Source: JANMDU01 sp031418715
GTDB lineage: Bacteria; Pseudomonadota; Gammaproteobacteria; Burkholderiales; Burkholderiaceae_C
Assembly (NCBI GenBank): GCA_031418715.1
Contig: JANOJL010000031.1
Span: 62,001 to 126,000 of the forward strand
Direction of reading: 5' to 3'
Length of the DNA stretch: 64,000 bases
Shown: piece by piece, positions 8,069 through 16,514 of the stretch
Layout: the number at the start of each line of letters is the position of its first letter
Position numbering within the stretch: position 1 is the stretch's first letter
Notes under the pieces: generated by a model
What the model saw: the letters and a program-made list of their open reading frames with translations, nothing else
Database searches by the model: none
Told to the model about the DNA's origin: nothing
Position numbers and translations under genes: made by a program

Positions 8069-8406
8069 TGTTTTTCCTTGAGTAACTTAAGAACAGCGCG
8101 AATATCCGGGGTATCGAGCTCAGGGCGCACCTCGTGCAAGGGCTTGCGGTCAAGATGCAAATCCAAGAGCTGATTGTCTGATAAATCCATTAGAGCATTC
8201 AACCCATTCGCCTGTCTGACGGTCAGTATTTCTGCGTACTTGTTGAAAAAGCGCTCAATAAACAGGTCATTTTCCAGCATGCCCCGACGGCTGCGCCAAC
8301 GAAGTTTGGACAGGCCGCCGGAAGACAGCGGCGAGTCCAAATCAGCGCCCGCGTCGAGGCCGTAGATGGCTTCGACGGGAAGGGCTGATGCGCTGGGCAG
8401 ACTCAT
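8065..8406 (-). CDS. sdhE: Succinate dehydrogenase flavinylation factor SdhE
   Basis: A 113-residue member of the SdhE/YgfY family, which assists covalent attachment of FAD to SdhA. The RGMLENDLFIERFF segment (about residues 45-58) contains the RGxxExD motif that family members need for flavinylation. The frame is open further upstream, but the ATG at 8406 (MSLPSASALP) follows the sdhB stop by 4 bases and gives a sensible protein. The 35-residue N-terminal extension before the conserved core is longer than in E. coli SdhE. It overlaps gltA by 4 bases. Confidence 0.9.
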   Translation of the reverse strand: MSLPSASALPVEAIYGLDAGADLDSPLSSGGLSKLRWRSRRGMLENDLFIERFFNKYAEILTVRQANGLNALMDLSDNQLLDLHLDRKPLHEVRPELDTPDIRAVLKLLKEKQ

Positions 8407-8410
8407 AGGA

Positions 8411-9115
8411 TCAAACGGCTCTTCTAACCATGAGCTCTTTGATCTTGCCAATGGCCTTGGTCGGGTTCAAACCCTTCGGGCAGACATCGACGCAGTTCAT
8501 GATGGTGTGGCAGCGGAAGAGGCGATAGGGATCTTCCAAATTGTCCAAACGCTCGTTGGTGGCTTCGTCGCGGCTGTCTGCGATGAAGCGGTAGGCTTGC
8601 AAGAGGCCTGCTGGGCCGACGAATTTATCGGGATTCCACCAGAAGCTGGGGCAGCTTGTGGAGCAGCTTGCGCACAAGATGCATTCATACAAACCATTCA
8701 ACTCTTCACGCTCTTCAGGCGATTGCAGGCGCTCTTTCTCGGGCGGAATAGTGTCGTTAATGAGGTAAGGCTTTATCGAGTTGTATTGCTTGAAAAACTG
8801 CGTCATGTCCACAATGATGTCGCGGATCACAGGCAGGCCGGGCAGGGGCTTCAAGGTGATGTCGCCTTTGAGCGTGCGCATGTTGGTTAAGCAGGCCAGG
8901 CCGTTCTTGCCATTGATGTTCATCGCGTCTGAGCCACACACGCCTTCGCGGCAACTGCGGCGGAAGGAAATGCTGGGGTCTTGTTCCTTGAGCTTCATCA
9001 AAGCATCGAGTAGCATGCGCTCGCTGCCATCGAGCTCCACCGTGATGGTTTGCATGTACGGCTTGGCATCTTTTTCGGGATCGTAGCGGTAGATTTTGAA
9101 AGTGCGTTGTTCCAT
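8411..9115 (-). CDS. sdhB: Succinate dehydrogenase iron-sulfur subunit
   Basis: A 234-residue iron-sulfur subunit of respiratory complex II. The N-terminal ferredoxin domain holds the [2Fe-2S] ligands in CREGVCGSDAMNING and a later CL. The C-terminal domain has CILCASCSTSCPSFWW for the [4Fe-4S] cluster and CHTIMNCVDVCPKGLNP for the [3Fe-4S] cluster. It passes electrons from SdhA to quinone at SdhCD. It starts 18 bases after the sdhA stop and ends 4 bases before sdhE. Confidence 0.97.
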   Translation of the reverse strand: MEQRTFKIYRYDPEKDAKPYMQTITVELDGSERMLLDALMKLKEQDPSISFRRSCREGVCGSDAMNINGKNGLACLTNMRTLKGDITLKPLPGLPVIRDIIVDMTQFFKQYNSIKPYLINDTIPPEKERLQSPEEREELNGLYECILCASCSTSCPSFWWNPDKFVGPAGLLQAYRFIADSRDEATNERLDNLEDPYRLFRCHTIMNCVDVCPKGLNPTKAIGKIKELMVRRAV

Positions 9116-9133
9116 GATGTGCTCCGATACTGT

Positions 9134-10933
9134 TTAAAACGTGCGAACTTTCGGTGGAACGGATTCCACCGAGAGCGGCTTGAGCTTGACGGCTTTGTAA
9201 TCCAAGCGGTTGCCTTCGCTGTACCACAGCGTGTGCTTCATCCATTCGGCATCGTTGCGGCCGAGCGGCGTTTTTGGGTCGTCCACTGGTTTTTCGTAAT
9301 CGCTCACTGAGTGAGCGCCACGGCATTCGTGACGCGCAGCGGCTGAGACGATTGTTGCCTCGGCGGACTCGATCAGATTGTCCACTTCGAGCGCTTCAAT
9401 GCGCGCGGTGTTGAAGGTTTGGGATTTGTCTTTGAGGGTGATGTTGTTCACACGCTCGCGCAGGGCAGCAATCTTCTTGACGCCTTCGTCCATGCTTTTC
9501 TGCGTACGGAACACACCCGCATGCAGCTGCATGGTGGCGCGAATATCGTTGGCCACGGTTTGCGCATATTCGCCAGTGGTGGAATTGTCCAAGCGGGCGA
9601 TGCGAGCCAGCGTTTTGTCGGCGGCATCTGCGGGCAGCTTCTTGTGCTCTTTGGGCGAGTTTTTCAGCGACTCAGCAATGTGATTGCCCGCCGCGCGGCC
9701 AAACACCAGCAAATCGAGCAAGGAGTTCGTGCCCAAACGGTTCGCGCCGTGCACGCTCACGCAAGAGCATTCGCCGACCGCATACAAACCGTTCAATACA
9801 TCATTGTCCGAACCATTGCGCTGAATTACCACTTGGCCGTTGATGTTGGTGGGGATACCACCCATTTGGTAATGGATGGTGGGCACGACTGGGATCGGCT
9901 CTTTGGTGATGTCTACGTTGGCGAAATTCACGCCGATTTCATACACCGAGGGCAAGCGCTTGTGAATCGTGTCTGCGCCCAAATGATCGAGCTTGAGCAT
10001 CACGTAATCCTTATTAGGCCCGCAGCCACGGCCTTCTTTGATTTCTTGATCCATGCAGCGCGAGATGAAGTCACGCGGCGCGAGATCTTTCAAGGTGGGC
10101 GCATAGCGCTCCATGAAACGCTCGCCATTGCTGTTGAGCAAAATCGCGCCTTCACCACGGCAACCCTCGGTGAGCAGCACACCCGCACCTGCTACGCCCG
10201 TGGGGTGAAATTGCCAAAATTCCATGTCTTCCAGCGGGATGCCTGCGCGAGCGGCCATACCCAGGCCGTCGCCAGTGTTGATGAAGGCATTGGTCGATGC
10301 GGCGTAAATGCGGCCTGCGCCGCCGGTTGCCATCAAGGTAGTTTTGGCTTCCAAGATGTGAACGTCACCCGTCTCCATCTCAATCGCAGTCACGCCAACG
10401 CAATCGCCATCGGCATCCAAGATCAAATCTTGCGCCATCCATTCCACGAAGAAGCTAGTTCGCGCTGCCACGTTTTGTTGATACAGGGTGTGCAGCATGG
10501 CGTGGCCTGTGCGGTCTGCTGCGGCGCAGGCGCGTTGCACGGGTTTTTCTCCGTAGTTGGCGGTGTGGCCGCCAAACGGGCGCTGGTAGATCGTGCCGTC
10601 TGGGTTGCGGTCAAAAGGCATGCCCATGTGCTCTAGGTCATACACCACCTTGGGCGCTTCACGGCACATGAATTCAATCGCGTCTTGGTCGCCGAGCCAG
10701 TCCGATCCCTTGACGGTGTCATAGAAGTGGTAGTGCCAGTTGTCTTCGCTCATGTTGCCCAGCGATGCACCAATGCCGCCTTGCGCAGCCACAGTGTGCG
10801 AGCGTGTGGGGAATACTTTGGTGAGCACGGCCACATTCAAGCCGGCGCGGGAGAGCTGCAAGGATGCGCGCATGCCAGAGCCACCTGCACCAACGATCAC
10901 CACATCAAATTTTCTTTTCGTCACATTGGCCAT
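9134..10933 (-). CDS. sdhA: Succinate dehydrogenase flavoprotein subunit
   Basis: A 599-residue flavoprotein that oxidises succinate to fumarate. The Rossmann motif VIVGAGGSGMRASLQL is near residue 12. The FAD-attachment histidine lies in FPTRSHTVAAQGG. Catalytic residues are in the HPTG and RGEGAILLN segments and the HGANRLGTNSLLDLLVFGR stretch. The ATG at 10933 has AGAAGGA about 8 bases upstream and is preferred to a TTG two codons earlier. A 96-bp gap separates it from sdhD and contains the TACGTAGTAT motif shared with the CoA-transferase promoter, so an internal promoter is possible. Confidence 0.97.
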   Translation of the reverse strand: MANVTKRKFDVVIVGAGGSGMRASLQLSRAGLNVAVLTKVFPTRSHTVAAQGGIGASLGNMSEDNWHYHFYDTVKGSDWLGDQDAIEFMCREAPKVVYDLEHMGMPFDRNPDGTIYQRPFGGHTANYGEKPVQRACAAADRTGHAMLHTLYQQNVAARTSFFVEWMAQDLILDADGDCVGVTAIEMETGDVHILEAKTTLMATGGAGRIYAASTNAFINTGDGLGMAARAGIPLEDMEFWQFHPTGVAGAGVLLTEGCRGEGAILLNSNGERFMERYAPTLKDLAPRDFISRCMDQEIKEGRGCGPNKDYVMLKLDHLGADTIHKRLPSVYEIGVNFANVDITKEPIPVVPTIHYQMGGIPTNINGQVVIQRNGSDNDVLNGLYAVGECSCVSVHGANRLGTNSLLDLLVFGRAAGNHIAESLKNSPKEHKKLPADAADKTLARIARLDNSTTGEYAQTVANDIRATMQLHAGVFRTQKSMDEGVKKIAALRERVNNITLKDKSQTFNTARIEALEVDNLIESAEATIVSAAARHECRGAHSVSDYEKPVDDPKTPLGRNDAEWMKHTLWYSEGNRLDYKAVKLKPLSVESVPPKVRTF

Positions 10934-10990
10934 GTTCAATGTCCTTCTTCACTGCTTTTAAGCATCATTTGGCAAGATAGCCGGCATAAA

Positions 10991-11006
10991 TACTACGTAG
11001 AGTGCT
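10991..11006 (-). promoter_or_regulatory. Possible LuxR-type operator between sdhD and sdhA
   Basis: The palindrome CTACGTAG (10993-11000), read on the minus strand, gives TACGTAGTAT. The same 10-mer occurs in the operator-like inverted repeat at 29171-29193 upstream of the CoA-transferase genes. Shared control by the PAS-LuxR regulator at 28570 is inference. Confidence 0.3.
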
Positions 11007-11029
11007 ACTAATTGAGTAGCGAATTTGAT

Positions 11030-11395
11030 TTAAATCCTAGAGAGCACTTGCAGCATCCAGCCTGCGCAGCCCACCAAATACACAATGGTGGCCACTTGCA
11101 GAGTCAAGCGAATGCCCACCGGCTTGATGTAATCCATGTAGATATCGCGCACGCCGACCCAGACATGCCAGCACAGCGCGATGATCACGGAGAACGTGAT
11201 CACCTTCATCCACTGCGGTGCAAACACGCCTGCCCAACTCACATAATTTACAGGGCCACTGATCAGCAAAAAGCGGATCAGCACTAACACTGTAAAAACT
11301 GCCATCAACACAGCCGAGGCGCGCTGAGAAAGCCAATCTTTGAAGCCATAACCTGCACCGACAACGATGCGCTTGGAGCCGTAATTCACTGACAT
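11030..11395 (-). CDS. sdhD: Succinate dehydrogenase membrane anchor subunit SdhD
   Basis: A 121-residue membrane anchor of complex II with three predicted helices. The motif HVWVGVRDIYMDY in the last third corresponds to the family's HxxxGxxxIxxDY pattern near the heme and quinone site, and the N-terminal GFKDWLSQRASAVL holds the conserved arginine. The ATG at 11395 starts MSVNYGSKRIVVGAG. It follows sdhC by 19 bases. The frame is open further upstream, into sdhC, but the family N-terminus fits this start. Confidence 0.93.
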   Translation of the reverse strand: MSVNYGSKRIVVGAGYGFKDWLSQRASAVLMAVFTVLVLIRFLLISGPVNYVSWAGVFAPQWMKVITFSVIIALCWHVWVGVRDIYMDYIKPVGIRLTLQVATIVYLVGCAGWMLQVLSRI

Positions 11396-11414
11396 TTTTA
11401 TTTGCTCCTGAAAA

Positions 11415-11855
11415 TCAATACGCGCCAAATAGCTTGAGCGCCACGGCAAAAGTCAGCAGTGTGCCTAAACCGAGAGTGACCAGAGCCGAGGACTTACCGA
11501 ATTCTTTGTCGACTTTGTGCCAGCCGTCCATGATGAGGTGGCGCACGCCAGAGATGAAGTGATGCAAAAAAGCCCAGATTAAGGCCAGAGCCACTAGCTT
11601 CCACATCCAGCCTGGCAAACCAAGCATGCCAACCTTAAAGGCGGCGGTGAACTTCGCATAAGAAAACTCAGATGACAAAGACTTGTCAAACATCCAAATA
11701 ATAAAAGGCAAGAGCACAAACATCAAAGCGCCGCTGATGCGATGCAGGATTGAAACCCAGCCTGCGGGCGGCAGGCGATAGGTTGTCAAATCGGTGAAGG
11801 CATTTATATTGCGGAACTCAGGCCGCTTCTTTTTAGGTGTCACTGCGTCGGACAT
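11415..11855 (-). CDS. sdhC: Succinate dehydrogenase cytochrome b556 subunit
   Basis: A 146-residue heme b anchor with three transmembrane helices. SILHRISGALMFVLLPF carries the HRxSG motif of SdhC, and HHFISGVRHLIMDGWH holds the heme-ligand histidine and the HxxxGxRHLxxD signature. It is the first gene of the sdhCDAB-sdhE-gltA operon. The divergent protease gene starts 185 bases away, so the operon promoter must lie between 11856 and 12000. No regulator gene sits next to it. Confidence 0.95.
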   Translation of the reverse strand: MSDAVTPKKKRPEFRNINAFTDLTTYRLPPAGWVSILHRISGALMFVLLPFIIWMFDKSLSSEFSYAKFTAAFKVGMLGLPGWMWKLVALALIWAFLHHFISGVRHLIMDGWHKVDKEFGKSSALVTLGLGTLLTFAVALKLFGAY

Positions 11856-12039
11856 GCTTTAACTTTCTGTGGTTTTTATGGCTTGGTAACTGGCTTGTAA
11901 CCTAAGAAGGCAGCGGGCGGATCGGCCAAGCTGCGCACCCGGAAATTGTATTGCAATGCAGCATCAAGTTTTTTCTCATACCAACATAGCTGCAAATTTT
12001 TCTTGACTATGCTAACGTAACAGCAAATTAGGATCTGAC

Positions 12040-13092
12040 ATGAACCGTCGTCCCCTGTATAGCCCAACCCACCGTCCTGCCCAAGCTGCAAGTCCTCAGC
12101 CGGTGCGCTCTGAGCTCTTGCCAGAGGCAAGCATTAATCGTTCCCGCCTGAAAAAAACCACATTGTGGGTAAGGTCTCATGCCTTGTGGATGGCGGTGAC
12201 GCTGCTGTCTCTGGTCTGCGCCGCCTTGGTTTGGCAAGTCACTCAACGTAGCCCGCGCATACTCACGCAAAAAGACATCGATGCCGCTGTTTTTCAAACC
12301 TTGCAGAAAAATGTCTTGCCATCGCAGGCGGCTGCGGCTTATGAGAATGTGCGCCCATCGATCGTGCGGGTGGTGAGTTTCGTGAAAAAAAGTCGCTTGG
12401 AAGACATGAAAGCGAGCAAACAGGGCAAAACCCCCTCGCTGGCGAGAAAACCGCTACTCCAAGACAAATCTGCCAAGAAGCCGAGCCTGGATGATGAAAA
12501 AACAGCCAAAAACGAGCGCCTCGCACCGGATTTGAAGGTGGAAGACGACGAAGTAGAGTTCGGTGTGGGCACAGGCGTGGTGATTGTGGATAAAGGCATC
12601 ATCTTGACCAATTGGCATGTGGTGCAAGGCGCAGACCGCATCAAAGTTACGTTTATGGACGGCTTGGAAGCTGAAGCCGATATCAAAAGTGTGCAGGCGG
12701 AAGACGATTTGGCTGTGCTCCAAGCGCGCAAAATCCCTGACGATTTGATCGCTGCCACGATGCGCTCCACCGCTGATTTGGCTACAGGCGACCAGGTGAT
12801 CGCGGTAGGCTTCCCGTTCGGGATCGGCCCCTCCACATCCGCCGGCATCGTCTCCGGCCTCAAGCGCAGCTTTCGCTCCCCCCAAGGCGGGCAGACGATG
12901 AAAAATCTCATTCAATTTGACGCAGCGGCTAACCCCGGCAACTCCGGCGGCCCCTTGGTCACCATGGACGGCGAAGTGGTCGGCATCGTCACAGCCATCA
13001 TGAACCCGACGCCTGCGCGAACTTTTATTGGAATTGGCTTTGCGGTGCCGATAGAAAACGCAGCGAGCGCGGCGGGTATGCCGCCGTTTTAA
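12040..13092 (+). CDS. Membrane-anchored trypsin-like (S1C, DegP/HtrA-type) serine protease without PDZ domain
   Basis: A 350-residue protein with an N-terminal cytoplasmic stretch, one transmembrane helix (LWMAVTLLSLVCAALVWQV, about 49-67), a lysine-rich linker (about 115-170), and a trypsin-like domain. The catalytic triad is visible: His193 in NWHVVQG, Asp223 in EDDLAVL and Ser302 in NPGNSGGPL. It ends soon after the protease fold, so it lacks the PDZ domains of DegP, DegQ and DegS. Orientation predicts a periplasmic protease. It lies upstream of moxR on the same strand, separated by a long inverted repeat that may end its transcript. Its target is unknown. Confidence 0.85.
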   Translation: MNRRPLYSPTHRPAQAASPQPVRSELLPEASINRSRLKKTTLWVRSHALWMAVTLLSLVCAALVWQVTQRSPRILTQKDIDAAVFQTLQKNVLPSQAAAAYENVRPSIVRVVSFVKKSRLEDMKASKQGKTPSLARKPLLQDKSAKKPSLDDEKTAKNERLAPDLKVEDDEVEFGVGTGVVIVDKGIILTNWHVVQGADRIKVTFMDGLEAEADIKSVQAEDDLAVLQARKIPDDLIAATMRSTADLATGDQVIAVGFPFGIGPSTSAGIVSGLKRSFRSPQGGQTMKNLIQFDAAANPGNSGGPLVTMDGEVVGIVTAIMNPTPARTFIGIGFAVPIENAASAAGMPPF

Positions 13093-13102
13093 AACCAATT
13101 CA

Positions 13103-13275
13103 ATACCGGACGCAGAAGACGCAGAGGTTACGCAAAAGACGCAAAGGAAGACAGAAGAAAAGACAAAAATTTTTGTGAATGGAATAGATTGATTCAAAAA
13201 CACTTGGCTTTTTTCTTTTTTGGTATTTTTTCTGCGTAACCTTTGCGTCTTCTGCGTCCGGAAGTTTGGTATTTG
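13103..13275. repeat. Long inverted repeat of the CGCAGAAGACGC type, copy A
   Basis: The left arm (13106-13138) reads CCGGACGCAGAAGACGCA and then AGGTTACGCAAAA-like sequence. The right arm (13229-13261) is its near-perfect reverse complement, ending TTCTGCGTCCGG. Each arm contains an internal tandem of the ACGCAGAAG/ACGCAAAGG unit. About 90 bp of A- and T-rich sequence separates the arms. The same arrangement recurs at 20571-20786. It fills the gap between the protease and moxR genes. Confidence 0.85.
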
Positions 13276-13296
13276 TATTTTCTTTGAGAGCCATAC

Positions 13297-14313
13297 ATGA
13301 CAGATCACAACAAACTAGACCAACAAACCGCCGAGCTCATGGAGCAGATTCTTTATGAGGTCAAGCGCGTTGTCGTTGGGCAAGATCGCCTGCTTGAGCG
13401 CATGATGGTCGCATTGCTCGCACAAGGGCATTTGCTGGTGGAAGGCGTGCCGGGGCTCGCGAAGACGCTAACCGTGAAGACGTTGGCCGAGACGATTGGC
13501 GGCAAGTTCAAGCGCATTCAGTTCACGCCCGATTTGGTGCCATCAGACCTCGTAGGAACGCGGGTGTACAACCAAGCCAGCGGTGCATTTTCTACATCGC
13601 TGGGCCCCGTGTTTGCCAATCTGCTGCTGGCCGATGAGATCAACCGCGCTCCGGCCAAAGTGCAAAGCGCCTTGCTGGAAGTGATGCAAGAGCGGCAAGT
13701 GACGATAGCTGGAGAGACGCACAAAGTGCCCAGCCCCTTCCTCGTAATGGCCACGCAAAACCCGATTGAAACCGAAGGTACCTATCCGCTGCCTGAGGCG
13801 CAGGTTGATCGCTTCATGATGAAGGTGTTGGTGGATTACCCGAGCGATGAAGAAGAGCGCGTGATTGTGGATCGCGTGACTGGCCCCGCAGTGAAGGTGC
13901 GCGAGGTTGCCACTCTGGAGCAATTGGCTGCGCTACAAAAGCAATGCCGTGAGGTGTATGTTGATCCTTCGCTTGTGGAATACGCCGTGAAACTGGTGAC
14001 TTGCACACGCACGCCTGAGAAGCATGGCTTGAAAGAGTTGCGTCAGCAAATCACCTATGGCGCGAGCCCGCGCGCCACGATTGGCCTCACAGAAGGCTCG
14101 CGAGCTTTGGCGCTGATGCGTGGCCGCCGTTATGTGTTGCCCGAAGACATGACCGATCTCGTACCCGAAGTGCTACGCCATCGCGTGGTGCTCTCGTATG
14201 ACGCGCTCTCGGCGGGGCTTACACCTGATGCGCTGATTACGAAAATCATGCAAGCGATTCCTGCGCCGCCTAAGCCATTGAAGCATGTTGAAGATGAAAA
14301 ACTGGCTGCCTAA
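13297..14313 (+). CDS. MoxR-family AAA+ ATPase
   Basis: A 338-residue AAA+ ATPase of the MoxR group. Walker A is GVPGLAKT (residues 50-57), Walker B is LLLADEINR (about 109-117), sensor 1 is in MATQNPIE, and the arginine-containing lid includes GASPRATIGL. MoxR ATPases act as chaperones with partner von Willebrand A proteins in the assembly or metallation of specific complexes. The two following genes, DUF58 and VWA, form the standard MoxR gene set and overlap or abut this one. The client of this system cannot be read from the window. Confidence 0.93.
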   Translation: MTDHNKLDQQTAELMEQILYEVKRVVVGQDRLLERMMVALLAQGHLLVEGVPGLAKTLTVKTLAETIGGKFKRIQFTPDLVPSDLVGTRVYNQASGAFSTSLGPVFANLLLADEINRAPAKVQSALLEVMQERQVTIAGETHKVPSPFLVMATQNPIETEGTYPLPEAQVDRFMMKVLVDYPSDEEERVIVDRVTGPAVKVREVATLEQLAALQKQCREVYVDPSLVEYAVKLVTCTRTPEKHGLKELRQQITYGASPRATIGLTEGSRALALMRGRRYVLPEDMTDLVPEVLRHRVVLSYDALSAGLTPDALITKIMQAIPAPPKPLKHVEDEKLAA

Positions 14314-15307
14314 ATCCCTGTTGCGGACCTTCTCGTTCAATGCACCTGATCCTGGGGTTCAGGAGGAAAACTCTGCCCCAAATATGCAGAGTGGCGCTGA
14401 GGCTTTGCTCAAGCGTTTGGAATGGACGACGATTCGCCGCCTAGATGGTGTGTTGCAAGGCGACTACCGCACGCTCTTTCGCGGTGCAGGCTTGGATTTT
14501 GCCGATCTGCGCGAATACCAATCTCATGATGATGTGCGCCATATCGATTGGAATGTCACGGCTCGCACTGGCACGCCGCATGTGCGCGTGTTTACCGAAG
14601 ACCGCGAGATGGCGGCTTGGTTTGTGCTCGATCTGAGTGCGTCGGTGGATTTCGGAAGCGGAGCTAGGCGAAAGCGTGATGTGTGCAATGAGCTGGCTGT
14701 GACGCTGGCACGCGTGCTCACCGGCCATGGCAATCGCGTGGGCGCTTTGATTTACGGTGGCGGCGACGGCACAGGCATAGACAAGATGTTGCCCACGGGC
14801 TCAGGCCGCAGGCATGTGCTCCATCTTGCGCATGAGCTTCTGTCGCATCGCGCCAAAGTGGGCAAGCAAGAGACGCAGTTGACGCATTTGCTCGATGCAG
14901 CGGCGCATGTGATCAAGCGGCGCAGCACCGTCTTTGTGATCTCTGATTTTTTCAGCGCGCCGGGCTGGGACAAGCCATTGCAGCAACTCGCTCGCCGCCA
15001 TGATGTAGTGGCAGTGCGTTTGACCGATCCGCTGGAGTTGCAGCTGCCCGACATGGGCTTGATTACGCTGCGCGATGCCGAGACGGGCGAGACGCAGCTG
15101 GTGGATTGCAATCCGAGCTTTCGCCGCCGTTTTGCAGAAATCTCCACTGAGAAAGAAGCGCAGTTGCGTGAATCGTTGGCTAAGGCTGGCGTGGACACGC
15201 TAGAGCTTTCCACAGATATGGATATTGCCGATGCGCTGATCCGCTTTGCCGCATTGCGTCGTCGTAAGAGCCGCCGCCTCAACTCGCCACTATCAAGAGC
15301 AGCCTAA
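14285..15307 (+). CDS. DUF58 domain-containing protein of the MoxR cluster
   Basis: A 340-residue cytoplasmic protein with the DUF58 signature YRTLFRGAGLDFADLREYQ followed by DDVRHIDWNVTART (about residues 60-95) and a degenerate VWA-like region (FVLDLSASVDFG). DUF58 proteins are constant partners of MoxR ATPases and membrane VWA proteins. The first ATG at 14285 overlaps moxR by 29 bases, and another ATG at 14294 is equally plausible; both imply translational coupling. It ends 2 bases before the VWA gene. Confidence 0.88.
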   Translation: MLKMKNWLPKSLLRTFSFNAPDPGVQEENSAPNMQSGAEALLKRLEWTTIRRLDGVLQGDYRTLFRGAGLDFADLREYQSHDDVRHIDWNVTARTGTPHVRVFTEDREMAAWFVLDLSASVDFGSGARRKRDVCNELAVTLARVLTGHGNRVGALIYGGGDGTGIDKMLPTGSGRRHVLHLAHELLSHRAKVGKQETQLTHLLDAAAHVIKRRSTVFVISDFFSAPGWDKPLQQLARRHDVVAVRLTDPLELQLPDMGLITLRDAETGETQLVDCNPSFRRRFAEISTEKEAQLRESLAKAGVDTLELSTDMDIADALIRFAALRRRKSRRLNSPLSRAA

Positions 15308-15309
15308 CC

Positions 15310-16374
15310 ATGAATATTCCTGGCGTTAATTTCCTCTGGCCAGAATTTCTCTGGCTGCTTTTGCTGCTGCCGCTGCTCGTGCTTTGGTACATGTGGCTCC
15401 TAAAGCGCCGCCGCAAAATGGCCGCGAATTTTTCATCGCTTTCGATCATCAAGCAAGCCGCTGCTGGGCAAGCCTCTTGGCGGCGGCATGTACCGCCAGC
15501 GCTTTTTCTGCTTGCGCTAGGCGCTATGCTTTTCGCAGCAGCCAGGCCGATGGCAGTGATCACGTTACCATCGAATCAAAAGACGATCATCTTGGCGCTG
15601 GATGTCAGCGGCAGCATGCGCGCCACCGATATTCAGCCCACACGCTTCATCGCTATGCAAGCAGCTGCGAAGAAATTTTTAGAAACTTTGCCACGCGAAG
15701 TGAAGGTGGGGATCGTGGCTTTTGCAGGTGCTGCACAAGTGGCGCAGTATCCCACGCTGAACCGAGAAGATTTGGTGCAAGCGATTGATCGCTTCCAGCT
15801 GCAGCGCGGTACGGCCACTGGCAATGCGATTGTGATTTCACTGGCCACGATTTTTCCTGATGCGGACATTGAGCTGGCGCAGATGGGCAGCGCCGGTATG
15901 GGCGGCAATCGCCCGATGGGAAGATCATTGAATGAGCCACCGAAAGAGAAAAAAGAACATGTGCCCGTGCCACCCGGCTCGTACAGTTCTGCCGCTGTGA
16001 TCATGCTGACCGACGGCCAGCGCACCACAGGCGTGGACCCGATGGAAGCCTCCAAAATGGCCTCTGATCGAGGTGTGCGCGTCTATACCGTGGGTATTGG
16101 CACAGTGGATGGCGAGACGATTGGCTTCGAGGGTTGGAGCATGCGTGTGCGATTGGATGAGGAGACTTTGAAGGCAGTGGCGAGCCGTACAGCGGCTGAT
16201 TATTTCTATGCTGGATCGGCGGCTGATTTGACGAAGGTCTACGAGAAGCTCTCGTCGCGGATTTCTACGGAGAAGAAGGAGACGGAGATTTCTGGGCTCT
16301 TGGCACTGCTTGCTGCAATGCTTGCCGTGATTTCTGCATCGCTGTCTGTGCTTTGGTTTAACCGAGTGTTGTAA
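15310..16374 (+). CDS. Membrane-anchored von Willebrand factor A protein, BatA-like
   Basis: A 354-residue protein with two N-terminal transmembrane segments (about 8-30 and 62-77), a VWA domain and a C-terminal transmembrane helix (about 330-351). The metal-binding MIDAS motif is DVSGSM, with the later T and D supplied by GTATGN and LTDGQRTTG. This is the BatA/BatB layout. The VWA domain carries a glycine/methionine- and proline-rich insert (about residues 198-220, including PVPPGS). No second VWA gene or TPR gene follows, so this is a reduced moxR-DUF58-batA set. A strong hairpin follows at 16433. Confidence 0.88.
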   Translation: MNIPGVNFLWPEFLWLLLLLPLLVLWYMWLLKRRRKMAANFSSLSIIKQAAAGQASWRRHVPPALFLLALGAMLFAAARPMAVITLPSNQKTIILALDVSGSMRATDIQPTRFIAMQAAAKKFLETLPREVKVGIVAFAGAAQVAQYPTLNREDLVQAIDRFQLQRGTATGNAIVISLATIFPDADIELAQMGSAGMGGNRPMGRSLNEPPKEKKEHVPVPPGSYSSAAVIMLTDGQRTTGVDPMEASKMASDRGVRVYTVGIGTVDGETIGFEGWSMRVRLDEETLKAVASRTAADYFYAGSAADLTKVYEKLSSRISTEKKETEISGLLALLAAMLAVISASLSVLWFNRVL

Positions 16375-16432
16375 CTCTTCGTGCGCTTGAAGTTGCTGTG
16401 CTCGCCATCGACATAGCGCATGCACCTTCGTT

Positions 16433-16455
16433 CGTGTCCCCCGCCGGGGGACACG
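16433..16455. terminator. Strong hairpin between converging batA-like and photolyase genes
   Basis: A perfect 10-bp stem (CGTGTCCCCC/GGGGGACACG) with a GCC loop lies 58 bases after the VWA stop and 60 bases from the photolyase stop. There is no T-run, but the position suggests a bidirectional transcription barrier. Confidence 0.5.
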
Positions 16456-16514
16456 TAGCAAAGCGCACAGGTAGCGCGATCCACCCCGACTACAACCAAT
16501 AAAAATTCTTGGAA

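Noticed and set aside
9419..10636. 405-codon open frame antisense to sdhA
   Set aside because: It is the mirror of a highly conserved gene; composition follows from sdhA codon bias.
11876..12130. 84-codon minus-strand frame between sdhC and the protease
   Set aside because: It overlaps the protease start and the promoter region and has no recognisable sequence.
13100..13294. Short frames crossing the inverted repeat upstream of moxR
   Set aside because: They are translations of the repeat arms, rich in K, R and C, with no initiation signal.
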